Origin: Maritimibacter harenae
Lineage (GTDB): Bacteria > Pseudomonadota > Alphaproteobacteria > Rhodobacterales > Rhodobacteraceae
Direction: 5' to 3'
DNA length: 64,000 nucleotides
Assembly (NCBI RefSeq): GCF_009882975.1
Contig: NZ_WTUX01000006.1
Coordinates: forward strand, 189,066 to 253,065
This document shows, piece by piece, positions 8,521 through 18,425 of this stretch; within the stretch, counting starts at the first letter, position 1, and every line of letters starts with the position of its first letter. The notes below the pieces were generated by a model. That model ran no database searches and was not told the origin of the DNA. It saw nothing but the letters and a program-made list of their open reading frames with translations. Made by a program: the position numbers and the translations under genes.

Positions 8521-9188
8521 TGATTTTCGCCGCCGGATTCGGCACCCGCATGGGGGCGCTGACCGCGACGCGGCCCAAGCCGATGGTGGAGGTCGCCGGC
8601 CGGCCGCTCATCGACCATGCGCTCGACGTGGCGAACGCGGCCCAGGTGTCGCGCATCGTGGTGAACCTGCACTACAAGCCCGCGCCGCTGATCCGCCACC
8701 TCGAGCCGCGGGGTGTCGCGCTGTCACATGAAACCGACCGCATCCTCGACACCGGCGGTGGCCTGCGCCACGCGCTGCCGCTTCTGGGGGAGGGGCCGGT
8801 CTTCACGCTGAACTCCGACGCGGTCTGGACCGGGGCCAACCCCCTGGACCAGCTGCGCGCCGCCTGGGCGCCCGACCGGATGGACGCGCTGCTTCTGCTC
8901 CTCGATCCCGCACGCGCCACGGGACACACCGGATCGGGCGATTTTCGGCTGGAACAGGGTCTTGTTTCGCGGGGTCCTGGCTTCGTCTACTCCGGCGCGC
9001 AGATCATTCGCGGCGACGTGGTCGACGCGGTGGAGGAGGACGCCTTTTCGCTCAACGTCGTGTGGGACCGGCTGATCGCGAAGGGGCGTGTCGCCGGGAT
9101 CGTCCACACCGGCGGGTGGTGCGACGTGGGCCACCCGGGAGGGATTGCAGAGGCCGAAGCCCTGCTGAATGATGCCGGCGATGTTTGA
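8496..9188 (+). CDS. murU: N-acetylmuramate-1-phosphate uridylyltransferase MurU
   Basis: 230 residues of the sugar-phosphate nucleotidyltransferase family. The UTP-binding signature AAGFGTRMGALTATRPKPM lies near the N-terminus (residues 12-30), followed by DTGGGLRHALPLL and LNSDAVW (metal-binding Asp). Working after AmgK it makes UDP-MurNAc from MurNAc-1-phosphate, bypassing de novo synthesis. The start is ambiguous: ATG at 8496 (overlapping amgK by 25 bases) or ATG at 8520 (TGATG overlap, still leaving the whole motif). I report the longer form. Confidence 0.87.
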   Translation: MRDDPDALMIFAAGFGTRMGALTATRPKPMVEVAGRPLIDHALDVANAAQVSRIVVNLHYKPAPLIRHLEPRGVALSHETDRILDTGGGLRHALPLLGEGPVFTLNSDAVWTGANPLDQLRAAWAPDRMDALLLLLDPARATGHTGSGDFRLEQGLVSRGPGFVYSGAQIIRGDVVDAVEEDAFSLNVVWDRLIAKGRVAGIVHTGGWCDVGHPGGIAEAEALLNDAGDV

Positions 9189-12132
9189 TCCCGCCACGAC
9201 CCCCCGCGTCTTCGCCCAGGCCCCCGGCGTCGACTTCCCCCGCGCCGTGGTCGAGGGGCTGCGCGCCCGCCTGGCGGACCAACCGCCCGAGGCGATGGCC
9301 CGCGTCACGCTCTTCGTGAACACCATGCGCATGAAGCGCCGCCTGTCGCAGCTTTTCGACGAAGGCCCCGCCGCGCTGTTGCCGCGCATCCGGCTGGTCA
9401 CGGACCTGGGCCATGACGCGGCGATGGCGGACCTGCCCCCGGCGGTTTCGCCCCTGCGCCGGCGGCTGGAGCTGGCCGCGCTGGTCGCCCAACTGCTCGA
9501 CAGCCAGCCCGACCTTGCCCCGCGCCACGCGATCTACCCGCTGGCCGACAGCCTGGCCGACCTCATGGATGAAATGCAGGGGGAGGGCGTCGCGCCGGAA
9601 GCGCTGCGCAATATCGACGTTTCGCATCACTCGGCCTACTGGGCGCGCAGCATGGCCTTCGTGACGCTCGTGGAACGCTTTTTCGGCCGAAACAGTGACG
9701 AACCGCCAGATCTGGAGGCCCGCCAGCGCCGGGTGATCGAAAGGATATCCGACCTCTGGACCAAGGCCCCGCCGAAAGACCCCGTGATCATCGCGGGGTC
9801 CACCGGGTCGCGCGGCGCCACCGCAATGCTGATGGAGACGATCGCGCGTCTGCCGCAGGGCGCGGTGATCCTGCCGGGCTATGACGAACACATGCGCCCC
9901 GAGACCTGGGACAGGCTCGACGACGCGCTCACGGCCGAGGATCACCCGCAATTCCGGTTCCACCGCCTGCTCACGCGGCTGGGCTGCGCGCCGGGCGAGG
10001 TGGCCCGCTGGCACGACGTGGAGACACCCGCGCCCCGGCGCAACGCGCTCCTCTCGCTCGCGCTGCGGCCCGCGCCGGTCACCGACCAGTGGCAGGAGGA
10101 GGGGCCGGCCTTCGCCGACGTGGCTGGCGCGACCCGCGATCTCACCCTGATCGAAGCGCGGTCCCCGCGCGAGGAAGCCGCCTCGATCGCCATGATCCTG
10201 CGCGATGCCGCCGAACGGGGGCGTGACGCGGCGCTGATCACGCCGGACCGGACGCTCACCCGGCAGGTGACAGCGGCGCTCGACCGCTGGGGGATCATTC
10301 CCGACGACAGTGCGGGGCGGCCCCTGCCGCTGACCGCACCCGGGCGGCTCCTGCGCCACGTGGCCGAGATGAGCGGCAAGGCCCTGACCGGCGTGGACCT
10401 GCTCACCCTGCTCAAGCACCCGCTGACCCACAGCGGAGCGGGGCGCAACGACCACCTGCGCATGGCGCGCGACCTGGAACTGACGGCCCTGCGCGGCGGG
10501 ATGCCGTTCCCCAATGGCGCCGATCTGGTCGCCTGGGCCAAGGACGACACGCAGAAACAGGACTGGGCCCGCTGGATCGGGGAACTCATCACCGACCTCG
10601 CCGCCAGCGACACCCGGCCCTTGGCCGATCATGTCGCATCGCTGATCGCGATCACGGAACGCATTGCCGCCGGGGCGCTGGCTGACGGGTCCGGCGGACT
10701 CTGGGACCGGGAAGCGGGGCGCGAAGCGCGGCGCATCCTGTCCGAGCTGGAACGCGAGGCCGAGCACGGCGGTGACATGAACGCATCCGAGTTCCGCGAC
10801 CTCTTCTCGGCGGTCCTGAACACCGGCACCGTGCGCAACCCGGACGCGCCGTATCCGGGCATCCGGATCTGGGGCACGCTCGAGGCGCGGGTGGGCGGCG
10901 CCGACCTTGTCATCCTCGCGGGGTTGAACGAGGGCACCTGGCCGGAACGCCCGAAGCCGGACCCCTGGATGAACCGCGAGATGCGCCTGAAAGCGGGTCT
11001 ATTGCTGCCCGAACGCCGCATCGGGCTCTCCGCGCACGACTTTCAGCAGGGGATCGGCGCGACCGAGGTGGTGCTGACCCGTGCCACCCGGGATGACGAG
11101 GCCGAGACGGTGCCCTCGCGCTGGATCAACCGGCTTACCAACCTGCTCGCGGGCATGTCCGAGGAAGGGGCGGACGCGCTGGAAGCCATGCGCACCCGCG
11201 GCGCGCGCTGGATCGACCATGCGCGCGACATGGATCGGCCGCAGCCCGACCACCTGGCCGACCCGGCGCCACGCCCGGCACCGAAACCGCCGCTGGCCGC
11301 CCGCCCGCAAGAGCTGTCCTTCACCCAGATCCGCACGCTGATCCGCGATCCCTTCGCGATCTACGCGGGCAAGATCCTGGGCCTGCGCCCGCTCGACCCG
11401 CTGCACCAGTCCCCCGACGCGCCGCTGCGGGGCACGGCGATCCACAAGGTGCTCGACAGATTCGTGCGCGAGCGCCCCGGGCACGAACCCCGCGACGACG
11501 CACGCCAACGGCTTCTTTCCATCGCGGCCGAGGTGTTCGAGGACTACGCACCTTGGCCCGCGACCCGCGTGCTCTGGCTGGAAAAGCTCGCGCGCGTGGC
11601 CGACTGGTTCCTCGACGGGGAAGAGCGGCGGCAGGCGGACGTGATCGGCACACGGACGGAAATTCGCGGCAAGGCGCATTTCGGCACGCCCGCCTTCGCG
11701 CTGAAGGGGACGGCCGACCGCATCGACATCCTGTCGAACGGCTACGTCGCGATCTACGACTACAAGACCGGCAAACCGCCGACCGACAAGCAGCAGCTTG
11801 CCTATGACAAGCAGCTCCTGCTCGAAGCGCTCGTCGCGCGGGCCGGGGGGTTCGAGGATCTTGGTCGGTTGGAGGTCGACCGCGTGTCCTACATCGGTCT
11901 CGGCGCCAGCCCGGAGGAAAGCGTCGTCCACGTCGACCCCGAGCTGCTGGCCCGTATTCGGGCCGAGTTAGAGACGATTATCTCCGATTTCGCCGACCGC
12001 GATCGGGGCTACCCGTCACGCCGTGTGGTCTTCCGGTCCGACGCCAAGTTCGACGGCGATTTCGACCATCTCGCGCGGTATGGCGAATGGGACCAGAGCG
12101 ACCCGGCAAGCCCGGAAGAGGTGGGCGAATGA
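9181..12132 (+). CDS. addB: Double-strand break repair protein AddB (alphaproteobacterial type)
   Basis: 983 residues. The start MFDPATTPRVF at 9181 matches family members, although ATGs at 9169 and 9172 are also in frame. The C-terminal RecB-type nuclease shows IYDYKTGKPPTDKQQL near residues 860-875. The N-terminal helicase-like part has no clear Walker A, only a degenerate GSTGSRGAT. AddB pairs with AddA as the RecBCD-equivalent helicase-nuclease. There is only one cysteine in the whole protein, so the four-cysteine iron-sulfur staple of Bacillus AddB is absent. It is coupled to murU (8-base overlap) and addA (ATGA). Confidence 0.93.
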   Translation: MFDPATTPRVFAQAPGVDFPRAVVEGLRARLADQPPEAMARVTLFVNTMRMKRRLSQLFDEGPAALLPRIRLVTDLGHDAAMADLPPAVSPLRRRLELAALVAQLLDSQPDLAPRHAIYPLADSLADLMDEMQGEGVAPEALRNIDVSHHSAYWARSMAFVTLVERFFGRNSDEPPDLEARQRRVIERISDLWTKAPPKDPVIIAGSTGSRGATAMLMETIARLPQGAVILPGYDEHMRPETWDRLDDALTAEDHPQFRFHRLLTRLGCAPGEVARWHDVETPAPRRNALLSLALRPAPVTDQWQEEGPAFADVAGATRDLTLIEARSPREEAASIAMILRDAAERGRDAALITPDRTLTRQVTAALDRWGIIPDDSAGRPLPLTAPGRLLRHVAEMSGKALTGVDLLTLLKHPLTHSGAGRNDHLRMARDLELTALRGGMPFPNGADLVAWAKDDTQKQDWARWIGELITDLAASDTRPLADHVASLIAITERIAAGALADGSGGLWDREAGREARRILSELEREAEHGGDMNASEFRDLFSAVLNTGTVRNPDAPYPGIRIWGTLEARVGGADLVILAGLNEGTWPERPKPDPWMNREMRLKAGLLLPERRIGLSAHDFQQGIGATEVVLTRATRDDEAETVPSRWINRLTNLLAGMSEEGADALEAMRTRGARWIDHARDMDRPQPDHLADPAPRPAPKPPLAARPQELSFTQIRTLIRDPFAIYAGKILGLRPLDPLHQSPDAPLRGTAIHKVLDRFVRERPGHEPRDDARQRLLSIAAEVFEDYAPWPATRVLWLEKLARVADWFLDGEERRQADVIGTRTEIRGKAHFGTPAFALKGTADRIDILSNGYVAIYDYKTGKPPTDKQQLAYDKQLLLEALVARAGGFEDLGRLEVDRVSYIGLGASPEESVVHVDPELLARIRAELETIISDFADRDRGYPSRRVVFRSDAKFDGDFDHLARYGEWDQSDPASPEEVGE

Positions 12133-15100
12133 GCATGGATGACGCCACCCGCGCACAGGTCGCCGCCGCCGATCCTGCCGGCAACACCTGGCTGTCGGCC
12201 AATGCCGGATCGGGCAAGACCAAGGTGCTGACCGACCGCGTCGCGCGGCTTTTGCTGAACGGCGCCCCGCCGCAGAACATTCTCTGTCTCACCTACACCA
12301 AGGCGGCGGCGAGCGAGATGCAGAACCGGCTGTTCAAGCGGCTGGGCGAATGGGCCATGCTGGGCGATGCCGCGCTGCGCGAGCAACTTGTCGCACTGGG
12401 GGCGGGGGCCGATGCGGACCTGCGGCAGGCCCGGAGGCTCTTCGCACGCGCGATCGAAACCCCCGGTGGGCTCAAGATCCAGACGATCCACGCCTTCTGC
12501 GCCACGATCCTGCGCCGGTTCCCGATGGAGGCCGGGGTATCGCCCGATTTCCAGGAAATGGACGACCGGACCACCGAGCTGCTTCAAGCCGAGATCGTGG
12601 AAGACATGGCCTCCGGCGCGCACCGGCCGTTGGTGGAAGGGCTGGCGCATCATTACACCGGGACCGAGCTGGGCGACCTGACGCAGGAGATCGCGCGCAA
12701 CCGGGCGCATTTCGAAACGGCGGTGAGCCGCGACGACGTCTGGGGCTGGCTCGACCTTGCCCCCGAAATCGACCGCGCCCGCTGCGTGGCCGACACCCTC
12801 GCGCCCTGCGACGGCGCGCTGCTCGCTGACCTGCACCCGATCCTCGCCGCTGGCGGCGCCACCGAGGCGAAGGCGGCAAAGAAGCTGGGGGAACTGGACA
12901 CTGACCGGATCGGCTTCGACGACCTGCAGGTCCTGGAGTCCATCTTCCTCACCGGGCCCAGCGCGAAACAGCCGTTTTCGGCCAAGATAGGGTCTTTTCC
13001 GAACAAGGGGACCCGTGAAGGCGCGGCGCGTCACCTGATGAATGCGCTCGACGGTCTGATGGCGCGGATCGAGGGCGGACGCGAACAGCGGGTGTCCCTT
13101 CTGACTGCCGAACGCACGCTCGCCCTTCATGCCTTCGCGCATCCTTTCGTGCGCATCTACACCGCGCGCAAGGCGGAACGCGGCTGGCTCGACTTCGACG
13201 ACCTGATCCTGCTCACCGCGCGGCTCCTGGAAAGCTCGGAGGTCGCGCAATGGGTACTCTTCCGTCTCGACGGCGGGATCGACCACATCCTCGTGGACGA
13301 GGCGCAGGATACCAGCCCCGGCCAGTGGCGCGTGATCGACAGCCTCGCACGCGAATTCATGTCGGGCGAGGGGGCGCATGCGGGCAAGGATTGGTCGATC
13401 TTCGTGGTCGGCGACCCGAAGCAGTCGATCTATTCCTTCCAGGGCGCCGATCCCGTCGCCTTCACCGACATGCGGGAAGCGTTCAGCGACCGGCTCGGAC
13501 AGGTCCAGCGCCCGTTGCAACGCCTGCCGCTGCTCTACTCGTTCCGGTCCTCCCCGGCGGTGCTCGACGCGGTCGACGCGACGCTCGCGCAGGCCGACGG
13601 GCTGGGCGACGAACCGCTCGATCACCACGCGTTCCACGGTGGACGCCCGGGGCGCGTGGACCTCTGGCCCGTGGTCGAAAAGGTGGACGAGGAAGACCCG
13701 CGGCCCTGGCACGACCCGGTCGACATGCGCACGCCCACCGACCATGTCGTGATCCTGGCCGACGCGGTCGCGGGCGAAATCGCCCGGATGGTCGAGCAGG
13801 AGCAGATCCCGGACCCGAAGAACGGCGGTTTCCGGCCCGTGACGCCAGGCGACATCCTGGTGCTCGTGCAGCGGCGTTCGGACCTGTTCCACCACATCAT
13901 CCGGGCCTGCAAGACGCGCGGCCTGCCGATCGCGGGGGCGGACCGGCTGAGGATCGGGGGGGAGATGGCGGTGAAGGACATCACCGCGCTCCTGTCGTTC
14001 CTCGCCACGCCCGAAGACGACCTGTCGCTCGCCGCCGTCCTGCGCTCGCCCCTGTTCGGGTTGAGCGAGGACGCGCTCTTCCGGCTGGCCCACGGGCGCG
14101 ACGGGTTCCTCTGGCACGCGCTCCGGGCGAGCGGGCACCACCGCGCGCTCGCGGTGCTCGAAGACCTGCGCGCCCAGGCAGATTTCCTGCGCCCCTACGA
14201 CCTGATCGACCGCGTGCTCGCCCGCCATGACGGCCGGCGCCTGTTGATCGGGCGTCTCGGGTCCGAAGCCGAAGACGGGATCGACGCGATGCTGGCGCAG
14301 GCGTTGGCGTATGAGCGGGTCGAGGTGCCCAGCCTGACGGGCTTCCTGACCTGGCTCGACACCGAGGATGTCGAGATCAAGCGACAGATGGATTCGGACA
14401 CGCAGGAAATCCGCGTGATGACCGTGCACGGGGCCAAGGGGCTCGAGGCGCCGGTGGTCTTCATGCCCGACACCGCCAAGCGCGACCTGCGCGGGCGCGG
14501 ATCGCTGGTGTCGACCGACGCGCGCCTGTTCTGGAAGCCCCGGTCCGAGGACACGCCCAGCCAGCTTGCCGCCCTCAACGAGGCCGCGAAGGAACGTGAG
14601 CGCGAAGAGCGGATGCGGCTGCTCTACGTCGCGATGACACGGGCGGAGAGCTGGCTGGTGGTCGCGGCGGCCGGCGACGTGGGCAAGACGGCTGACGCAT
14701 CGTGGCACGGGCTGGTGCGCGCGGGGCTGTCCAGCCTGGGCGCAGTTCCGCGCGGTTTCCCGGCGGGGCCGGGCGGGCTGCGCTACCAGGTGGGCGACTG
14801 GCCCGACGCCGCGCCCCACGCGGTCGAGGGCCGGTCCGAGACGCCGCCGGAGCTGCCGGACTGGGCCGTGTTGCCCGCCCCGGAACGCATCGCGCCCGAG
14901 GGGCCGCTTTCGCCCTCCGACCTGGGCGGGGCCAAGGTGGTCGCGGGCGGCGAGGAGCCGGTCGATGGCGAGGCCGCGAAACGGCGGGGCCGGCAGATCC
15001 ACCGGCTTCTGGAGTTCCTGCCGGACTACCCGCAGCACGAATGGCCCCACCACGCCGCCGCGCTCCTGGCTTTCGGGGAAGACGCGGCGGGGGCGGGGGA

Positions 15101-15503
15101 GATCCCCGATCTGCTGGCCGAGGCCGCGGGCGTGCTGACCGCCCCGGATCTCGCCCATCTCTTCACCCCCGACGCGCTGGCCGAGGTCGAGATCTCGGCC
15201 CCGTCCGGGCGTCCCGACGGGCGGCGCATTCATGGGATCATCGACCGGCTGATCGTCACGCCCGAACGTGTGCTGGCCGTGGATTTCAAATCGAACCAGG
15301 TCGTGCCGGACAGCGCAGAGGCGATTCCCGAGGGGATTCTGCTGCAATTGGGGGCCTATGAAGCCGCGCTCGCGCCGCTCTATCCGGGCCGCTCCATCCT
15401 CTCCGCGGTCCTGTGGACAAGGACCGCAAGCCTCATGGAACTGCCGCCCGATGTGGCCCTGCGCACATTTCGTCGCCTTGACGCCATCGGGACCGATACC
15501 TAG
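12129..15503 (+). CDS. addA: Double-strand break repair helicase-nuclease AddA
   Basis: 1124 residues, a UvrD/Rep-type SF1 helicase. Walker A is [16 protein letters not shown] (about 23-38), motif Ia [15 protein letters not shown], the DEAQ-type box [28 protein letters not shown], and [11 protein letters not shown] with [10 protein letters not shown]. The C-terminal nuclease has [10 protein letters not shown]. It unwinds and resects broken ends for RecA loading together with AddB. The ATGA overlap with addB fixes the start. The long opposite-strand frames over this gene are GC-rich shadows. Confidence 0.96.
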   Translation: MSMDDATRAQVAAADPAGNTWLSANAGSGKTKVLTDRVARLLLNGAPPQNILCLTYTKAAASEMQNRLFKRLGEWAMLGDAALREQLVALGAGADADLRQARRLFARAIETPGGLKIQTIHAFCATILRRFPMEAGVSPDFQEMDDRTTELLQAEIVEDMASGAHRPLVEGLAHHYTGTELGDLTQEIARNRAHFETAVSRDDVWGWLDLAPEIDRARCVADTLAPCDGALLADLHPILAAGGATEAKAAKKLGELDTDRIGFDDLQVLESIFLTGPSAKQPFSAKIGSFPNKGTREGAARHLMNALDGLMARIEGGREQRVSLLTAERTLALHAFAHPFVRIYTARKAERGWLDFDDLILLTARLLESSEVAQWVLFRLDGGIDHILVDEAQDTSPGQWRVIDSLAREFMSGEGAHAGKDWSIFVVGDPKQSIYSFQGADPVAFTDMREAFSDRLGQVQRPLQRLPLLYSFRSSPAVLDAVDATLAQADGLGDEPLDHHAFHGGRPGRVDLWPVVEKVDEEDPRPWHDPVDMRTPTDHVVILADAVAGEIARMVEQEQIPDPKNGGFRPVTPGDILVLVQRRSDLFHHIIRACKTRGLPIAGADRLRIGGEMAVKDITALLSFLATPEDDLSLAAVLRSPLFGLSEDALFRLAHGRDGFLWHALRASGHHRALAVLEDLRAQADFLRPYDLIDRVLARHDGRRLLIGRLGSEAEDGIDAMLAQALAYERVEVPSLTGFLTWLDTEDVEIKRQMDSDTQEIRVMTVHGAKGLEAPVVFMPDTAKRDLRGRGSLVSTDARLFWKPRSEDTPSQLAALNEAAKEREREERMRLLYVAMTRAESWLVVAAAGDVGKTADASWHGLVRAGLSSLGAVPRGFPAGPGGLRYQVGDWPDAAPHAVEGRSETPPELPDWAVLPAPERIAPEGPLSPSDLGGAKVVAGGEEPVDGEAAKRRGRQIHRLLEFLPDYPQHEWPHHAAALLAFGEDAAGAGEIPDLLAEAAGVLTAPDLAHLFTPDALAEVEISAPSGRPDGRRIHGIIDRLIVTPERVLAVDFKSNQVVPDSAEAIPEGILLQLGAYEAALAPLYPGRSILSAVLWTRTASLMELPPDVALRTFRRLDAIGTDT

Positions 15504-15538
15504 TTTCGCTCCAACGCATTCATGCAAGGAGCAACCCC

Positions 15539-15859
15539 ATGACCACCGTCGCTGTCACCGACGCCACCTTCGAAGACGAAGTCCTGAAATCCGATGTCCC
15601 GGTCGTCGTGGACTTCTGGGCCGAGTGGTGCGGTCCGTGCAAGATGATCGGTCCGGCTCTTGAAGAGCTCGCCACCGAGTACGGCGAAAAGATCAAGATC
15701 GCCAAGGTGAACGTGGACGAGAACCCGAATTCGCCGGCCCAGTTGGGCGTGCGCGGCATTCCGGCGCTGTTCATGTTCAAGGACGGTCAGCCGATCTCCA
15801 ACAAGGTGGGTGCCGCCCCGAAAGCGGCGCTGCAAAGCTGGATCGACGAATCGATCTGA
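15539..15859 (+). CDS. trxA: Thioredoxin 1
   Basis: 106 residues with the classical active site [14 protein letters not shown] and the cis-proline region [13 protein letters not shown]. It is a general cytosolic disulfide reductase fed by thioredoxin reductase. AAGGAG sits six bases before the ATG. It is the last gene of the tsaE-to-trxA run and is followed by a strong terminator; a promoter of its own within addA's end is likely but not identified. Confidence 0.98.
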   Translation: MTTVAVTDATFEDEVLKSDVPVVVDFWAEWCGPCKMIGPALEELATEYGEKIKIAKVNVDENPNSPAQLGVRGIPALFMFKDGQPISNKVGAAPKAALQSWIDESI

Positions 15860-15881
15860 GCCGACCTTCGTACCTCGAAAG

Positions 15882-15917
15882 AAAGCCCGGTCCCTTGCGG
15901 CCGGGCTTTTCTTTTTG
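15882..15917 (+). terminator. Rho-independent terminator after trxA
   Basis: A 9-bp perfect stem (15882-15890 with 15901-15909), a 10-base loop and the tract TTTTCTTTTT. Confidence 0.9.
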
Positions 15918-15947
15918 CGCTTGTTTCAACGCTGGCCCCTGAAAGCA

Positions 15948-15976
15948 GAAAACCCCGCCACGGGGACGGGGTTTTC
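15948..15976 (-). terminator. Terminator of the small membrane-protein gene
   Basis: A perfect 9-bp stem GAAAACCCC (15948-15956) with GGGGTTTTC (15968-15976). On the minus strand it ends in TTTTC after the stop of the gene at 16016. It forms a back-to-back pair with the trxA terminator. Confidence 0.7.
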
Positions 15977-16015
15977 CAAATTCCTGTCCGGGCGGTGTGC
16001 CCGGGCCATCCGCAA

Positions 16016-16222
16016 TTAGCAGACGGTGGTGGTCGTCGCGCAGAAGATGCCGATGCCGACGAGGGCCAGGAAGATCAGCGGCACGATGATGCCGGCAGCC
16101 GAAGAGGACGACGACTGCTCAACGATGATTTCCGGCTCGACGACCGGCTCGACGATGGTGCCGGCCTGGGCGGCGGTGGCGGCGAGAGCGGCGACGGCCG
16201 CAACAAGCATGACTTTTTTCAT
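16016..16222 (-). CDS. Small secreted or membrane protein with Ser-rich linker, unknown function
   Basis: 68 residues. A cleavable signal (MKKVMLVAAVAALAATAAQA) is followed by a short acidic Val/Glu/Pro segment, a run of serines, and a strongly hydrophobic helix (IIVPLIFLALVGIGIF). The tail CATTTTVC has two cysteines. The start at 16222 has GGAG ten bases upstream; the longer frame is not needed. Proteins of this build (signal, acidic spacer, Ser run, one helix) occur in Rhodobacteraceae but have no assigned function. It has its own terminator. Confidence 0.65.
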   Translation of the reverse strand: MKKVMLVAAVAALAATAAQAGTIVEPVVEPEIIVEQSSSSSAAGIIVPLIFLALVGIGIFCATTTTVC

Positions 16223-16348
16223 TTCAATCTCCAATTGTCCTCCCGACACTCGAGCGCCGGGACAAGGGTAGTTCTGTACCTCGTAGTTTGCAGAAAACAG
16301 TATCCCCCAAAAAATGCAACATCTTTCAGGCGAAACCGCCCCTTGGTG

Positions 16349-16951
16349 TCAGATAAGCAACACCTGGGTACCCAGTTTTGTAAGGGCAAAAAGCTCAGCG
16401 ATATTCTCGTTGTAGAGGCCGATGCAGCCGTTCGAGCTGCGGCGTCCGATCTTGCGCGTGTCGTGCGTGCCGTGGATTCGGTAGTATTGCCAGCTCAAAT
16501 ACAGCGCGTGGGTGCCAAGCGGATTGTCCGGACCCGGCGGGATGTGTCTGGGCCACTCCGGATTGCGCTCCAGCATGCTCGGGGTGGGGCGCCAGTCCGG
16601 TCCTTCCACTTTTCGAACAATTTCGGTCCGGCCGCGGCGCGTCAGATCCTCGGTCATCGGCACCGACGTGGGGTAGAGCTTGTAGGCCCCGTTTTCGTCC
16701 CAGAAATGCAGCGCACGCGACGTGATGTCGACGAGGATCGCGCCGTTGTCGAGGGTGTCGAAGTAGGGGCGCCAGTCCAGTGCACGGAAGCTCGAGATGT
16801 TGCGGCGCACCACCTGCGACAGGTCCTGCTCGATCTCCGTGGAATTGCCGGTCTGGGCCAGGACGGGGGCGGTCGCCAGCGCGCCCACGGCCGAGGCCGC
16901 GGTCGACAGAAAGCGGCGGCGCCCGATCCATGTCTCGCGTGACCGTGTCAT
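16349..16951 (-). CDS. L,D-transpeptidase (YkuD family), Tat-exported
   Basis: 200 residues. The N-terminus has a twin-arginine signal (RRRFLSTAASAVGALATAP). The YkuD domain carries YRIHGTHDTRKIGRRSSNGC and then IGLYNENI. His and the nucleophilic Cys are both present, while the usual Arg after Cys-Ile is replaced by Gly. Such enzymes form 3-3 crosslinks in peptidoglycan or attach proteins to it, in the periplasm. I chose ATG 16951 because the 22-residue longer form would bury the signal. A second YkuD protein lies 0.7 kb away. Confidence 0.88.
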   Translation of the reverse strand: MTRSRETWIGRRRFLSTAASAVGALATAPVLAQTGNSTEIEQDLSQVVRRNISSFRALDWRPYFDTLDNGAILVDITSRALHFWDENGAYKLYPTSVPMTEDLTRRGRTEIVRKVEGPDWRPTPSMLERNPEWPRHIPPGPDNPLGTHALYLSWQYYRIHGTHDTRKIGRRSSNGCIGLYNENIAELFALTKLGTQVLLI

Positions 16952-17124
16952 CGCAGGTCCGTTCCCCGGTTCTCGAAGCCTTGGCCCTTCTATACGGCGG
17001 CTTCCCGCCGCTCGCAATTCCCGGCCCCCCGTTCACGCCGAATTTTGGCGCGGCCAAATTGATTGTCACCGCGATTGCCGCTAAGCGTTCCACGCCCCGA
17101 CACCGACCCCGGACCGAACCTGAC

Positions 17125-17637
17125 ATGACCCGCGTCGCGCTTCTTTTCACCGTCCTCCTGGCCACCCTCACGGCCTGCACGCAACCCGCTCCGATGCGCC
17201 TTGGCCCGGACGGCAAGCCGATGCCGGCCGTCTACTCGATCGGTGAACGCCAGGCCGACCAGATCCAGTACCGCATGCTGGACTCCGTCAACGAACTGCG
17301 CCGTGCGGCGGGCGCTTCGCCCGTCCGGCTGAACGCGCAGCTCAACGCCGCTGCGGCGACCCACGCGCGCGACATGTCGGTGCAGAACCGCCCGTGGCAC
17401 TTCGGTTCCGACGGCTCGTCGCCCATCGACCGGGTCCGCCGCACCGGCTACCCGGGCCAGATGCTGGGCGAGACGATTTCGGAGACCTTCGAGACCGAGC
17501 TCGAAACCCTCGCGGCCTGGATGCAGCAGGAGGACACGCGAAACGTGATCCTCGACAGCCGTGCGCGCAACATGGGCTTCGCCTTCCACCAGGAAGCCAA
17601 CGGCAAGATCTGGTGGACGCTGGTAATGGGCAGCTGA
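17125..17637 (+). CDS. CAP/SCP-domain lipoprotein
   Basis: 170 residues. The signal peptide ends in a lipobox (LLATLTACTQP). The CAP domain spans about residues 48-165, with MLDSVNELRRAAGASPVRLN, AAAATHARDMSVQNRPWHFG and a C-terminal WWTLVMGS. Its invariant His residues are His75 (THARDM) and His85 (PWHFG). Bacterial CAP proteins are extracytoplasmic and mostly of unknown function. Here it sits between two L,D-transpeptidases, which suggests an envelope role. Start at 17125. Confidence 0.85.
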   Translation: MTRVALLFTVLLATLTACTQPAPMRLGPDGKPMPAVYSIGERQADQIQYRMLDSVNELRRAAGASPVRLNAQLNAAAATHARDMSVQNRPWHFGSDGSSPIDRVRRTGYPGQMLGETISETFETELETLAAWMQQEDTRNVILDSRARNMGFAFHQEANGKIWWTLVMGS

Positions 17638-17650
17638 CGCGCAAGACATG

Positions 17651-17673
17651 AAAAAGGGCGCCACGCGGCGCCC
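17651..17673 (-). terminator. Terminator of the L,D-transpeptidase gene at 17695
   Basis: A 7-bp perfect GC stem (17656-17662 with 17667-17673), a four-base loop, and TTTTT on the minus strand. On the plus strand the downstream Ts are poor, so it mainly serves the leftward gene. Confidence 0.75.
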
Positions 17674-17694
17674 TTCGTCATCTAAAGCCTTCGA

Positions 17695-18360
17695 TCAGAT
17701 GTCGCGGTTCGACGTGACCATGACCTCGTCCGCTCCCGGCACCACGAGCCGCGGGTCGACCGGCAGAACCGGCTCGCGCCCATGCGCGATAAGCACTTCG
17801 GGCGCGATTTCGTCCAGCGGCGGCGGCGTGCCGGGGCGCGGGTTCGCGATCGGCGGCGTGCTGGCCGGGATGATGTGCACCGGCGTGCCGTCGCGCACCA
17901 TCGCGTAGACATCCTCGACCTCGCGGTTCGTGATCGCCACGCACCCGGCGGTCCAGTCCGGCTTGTCGCGGTCCGCGCGCTCGGTCGGCCCGCCGTGGAT
18001 GAAGATGTCCCCGCCCGGATCGACGCCGCATTCCTTGGCGATCTTTCGATCCGTCTCGTTCGGGTAATCGATCCCCACCGACAGGTGATAGGCGCTGTCG
18101 GGATTGCGCCGGTTCACCCGGTAGGTGCCCTCGGGCGTGCGCCCGTCGCCCTGCTGCTGCTTGTGGCCATAGGGGGAAAAGCCCAGGTCGATGTCGTACT
18201 CGGCCAGCGCCTGCGCATGATGCATCAGGTACATCTTGCGGTTTTCCTTGAAGATGAACACCTCGGTCACTTCCGGACCGGTATAGGTGCGAAACTTCGA
18301 ACAGGCGGCCAGGCCTGCGAAGGCCGCCATCGAAGCCAGCATCGTGCGTCTTTGCATCAT
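17695..18360 (-). CDS. L,D-transpeptidase (YkuD family), lipoprotein or Tat substrate
   Basis: 221 residues. The N-terminus MMQRRTMLASMAAFAGLAAC looks like a lipobox signal ending in AAC. The YkuD core has FIHGGPTERADR and DWTAGCVAITNREVEDVYAM: catalytic His and Cys are conserved, and the residue after Cys is Val rather than Ile. The C-terminal 50 residues are Pro-rich. The role is periplasmic peptidoglycan crosslinking or hydrolysis-type remodelling by inference. The start is either of two adjacent ATGs (18360 or 18357). Confidence 0.86.
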   Translation of the reverse strand: MMQRRTMLASMAAFAGLAACSKFRTYTGPEVTEVFIFKENRKMYLMHHAQALAEYDIDLGFSPYGHKQQQGDGRTPEGTYRVNRRNPDSAYHLSVGIDYPNETDRKIAKECGVDPGGDIFIHGGPTERADRDKPDWTAGCVAITNREVEDVYAMVRDGTPVHIIPASTPPIANPRPGTPPPLDEIAPEVLIAHGREPVLPVDPRLVVPGADEVMVTSNRDI

Positions 18361-18425
18361 TGTGCGTGTCCCAAAAAACTGCCCGGTCGCCAATCTACCC
18401 GATTTCTCCGAACCGGGGAAGAAAA

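Noticed and set aside
12009-15527. Very long minus-strand reading frame of 1172 codons opposite addA
   Set aside because: Codons mirror the GC-rich third positions of addA; composition is Arg/Gly/Pro/His-rich with no family motif, so it is a shadow.
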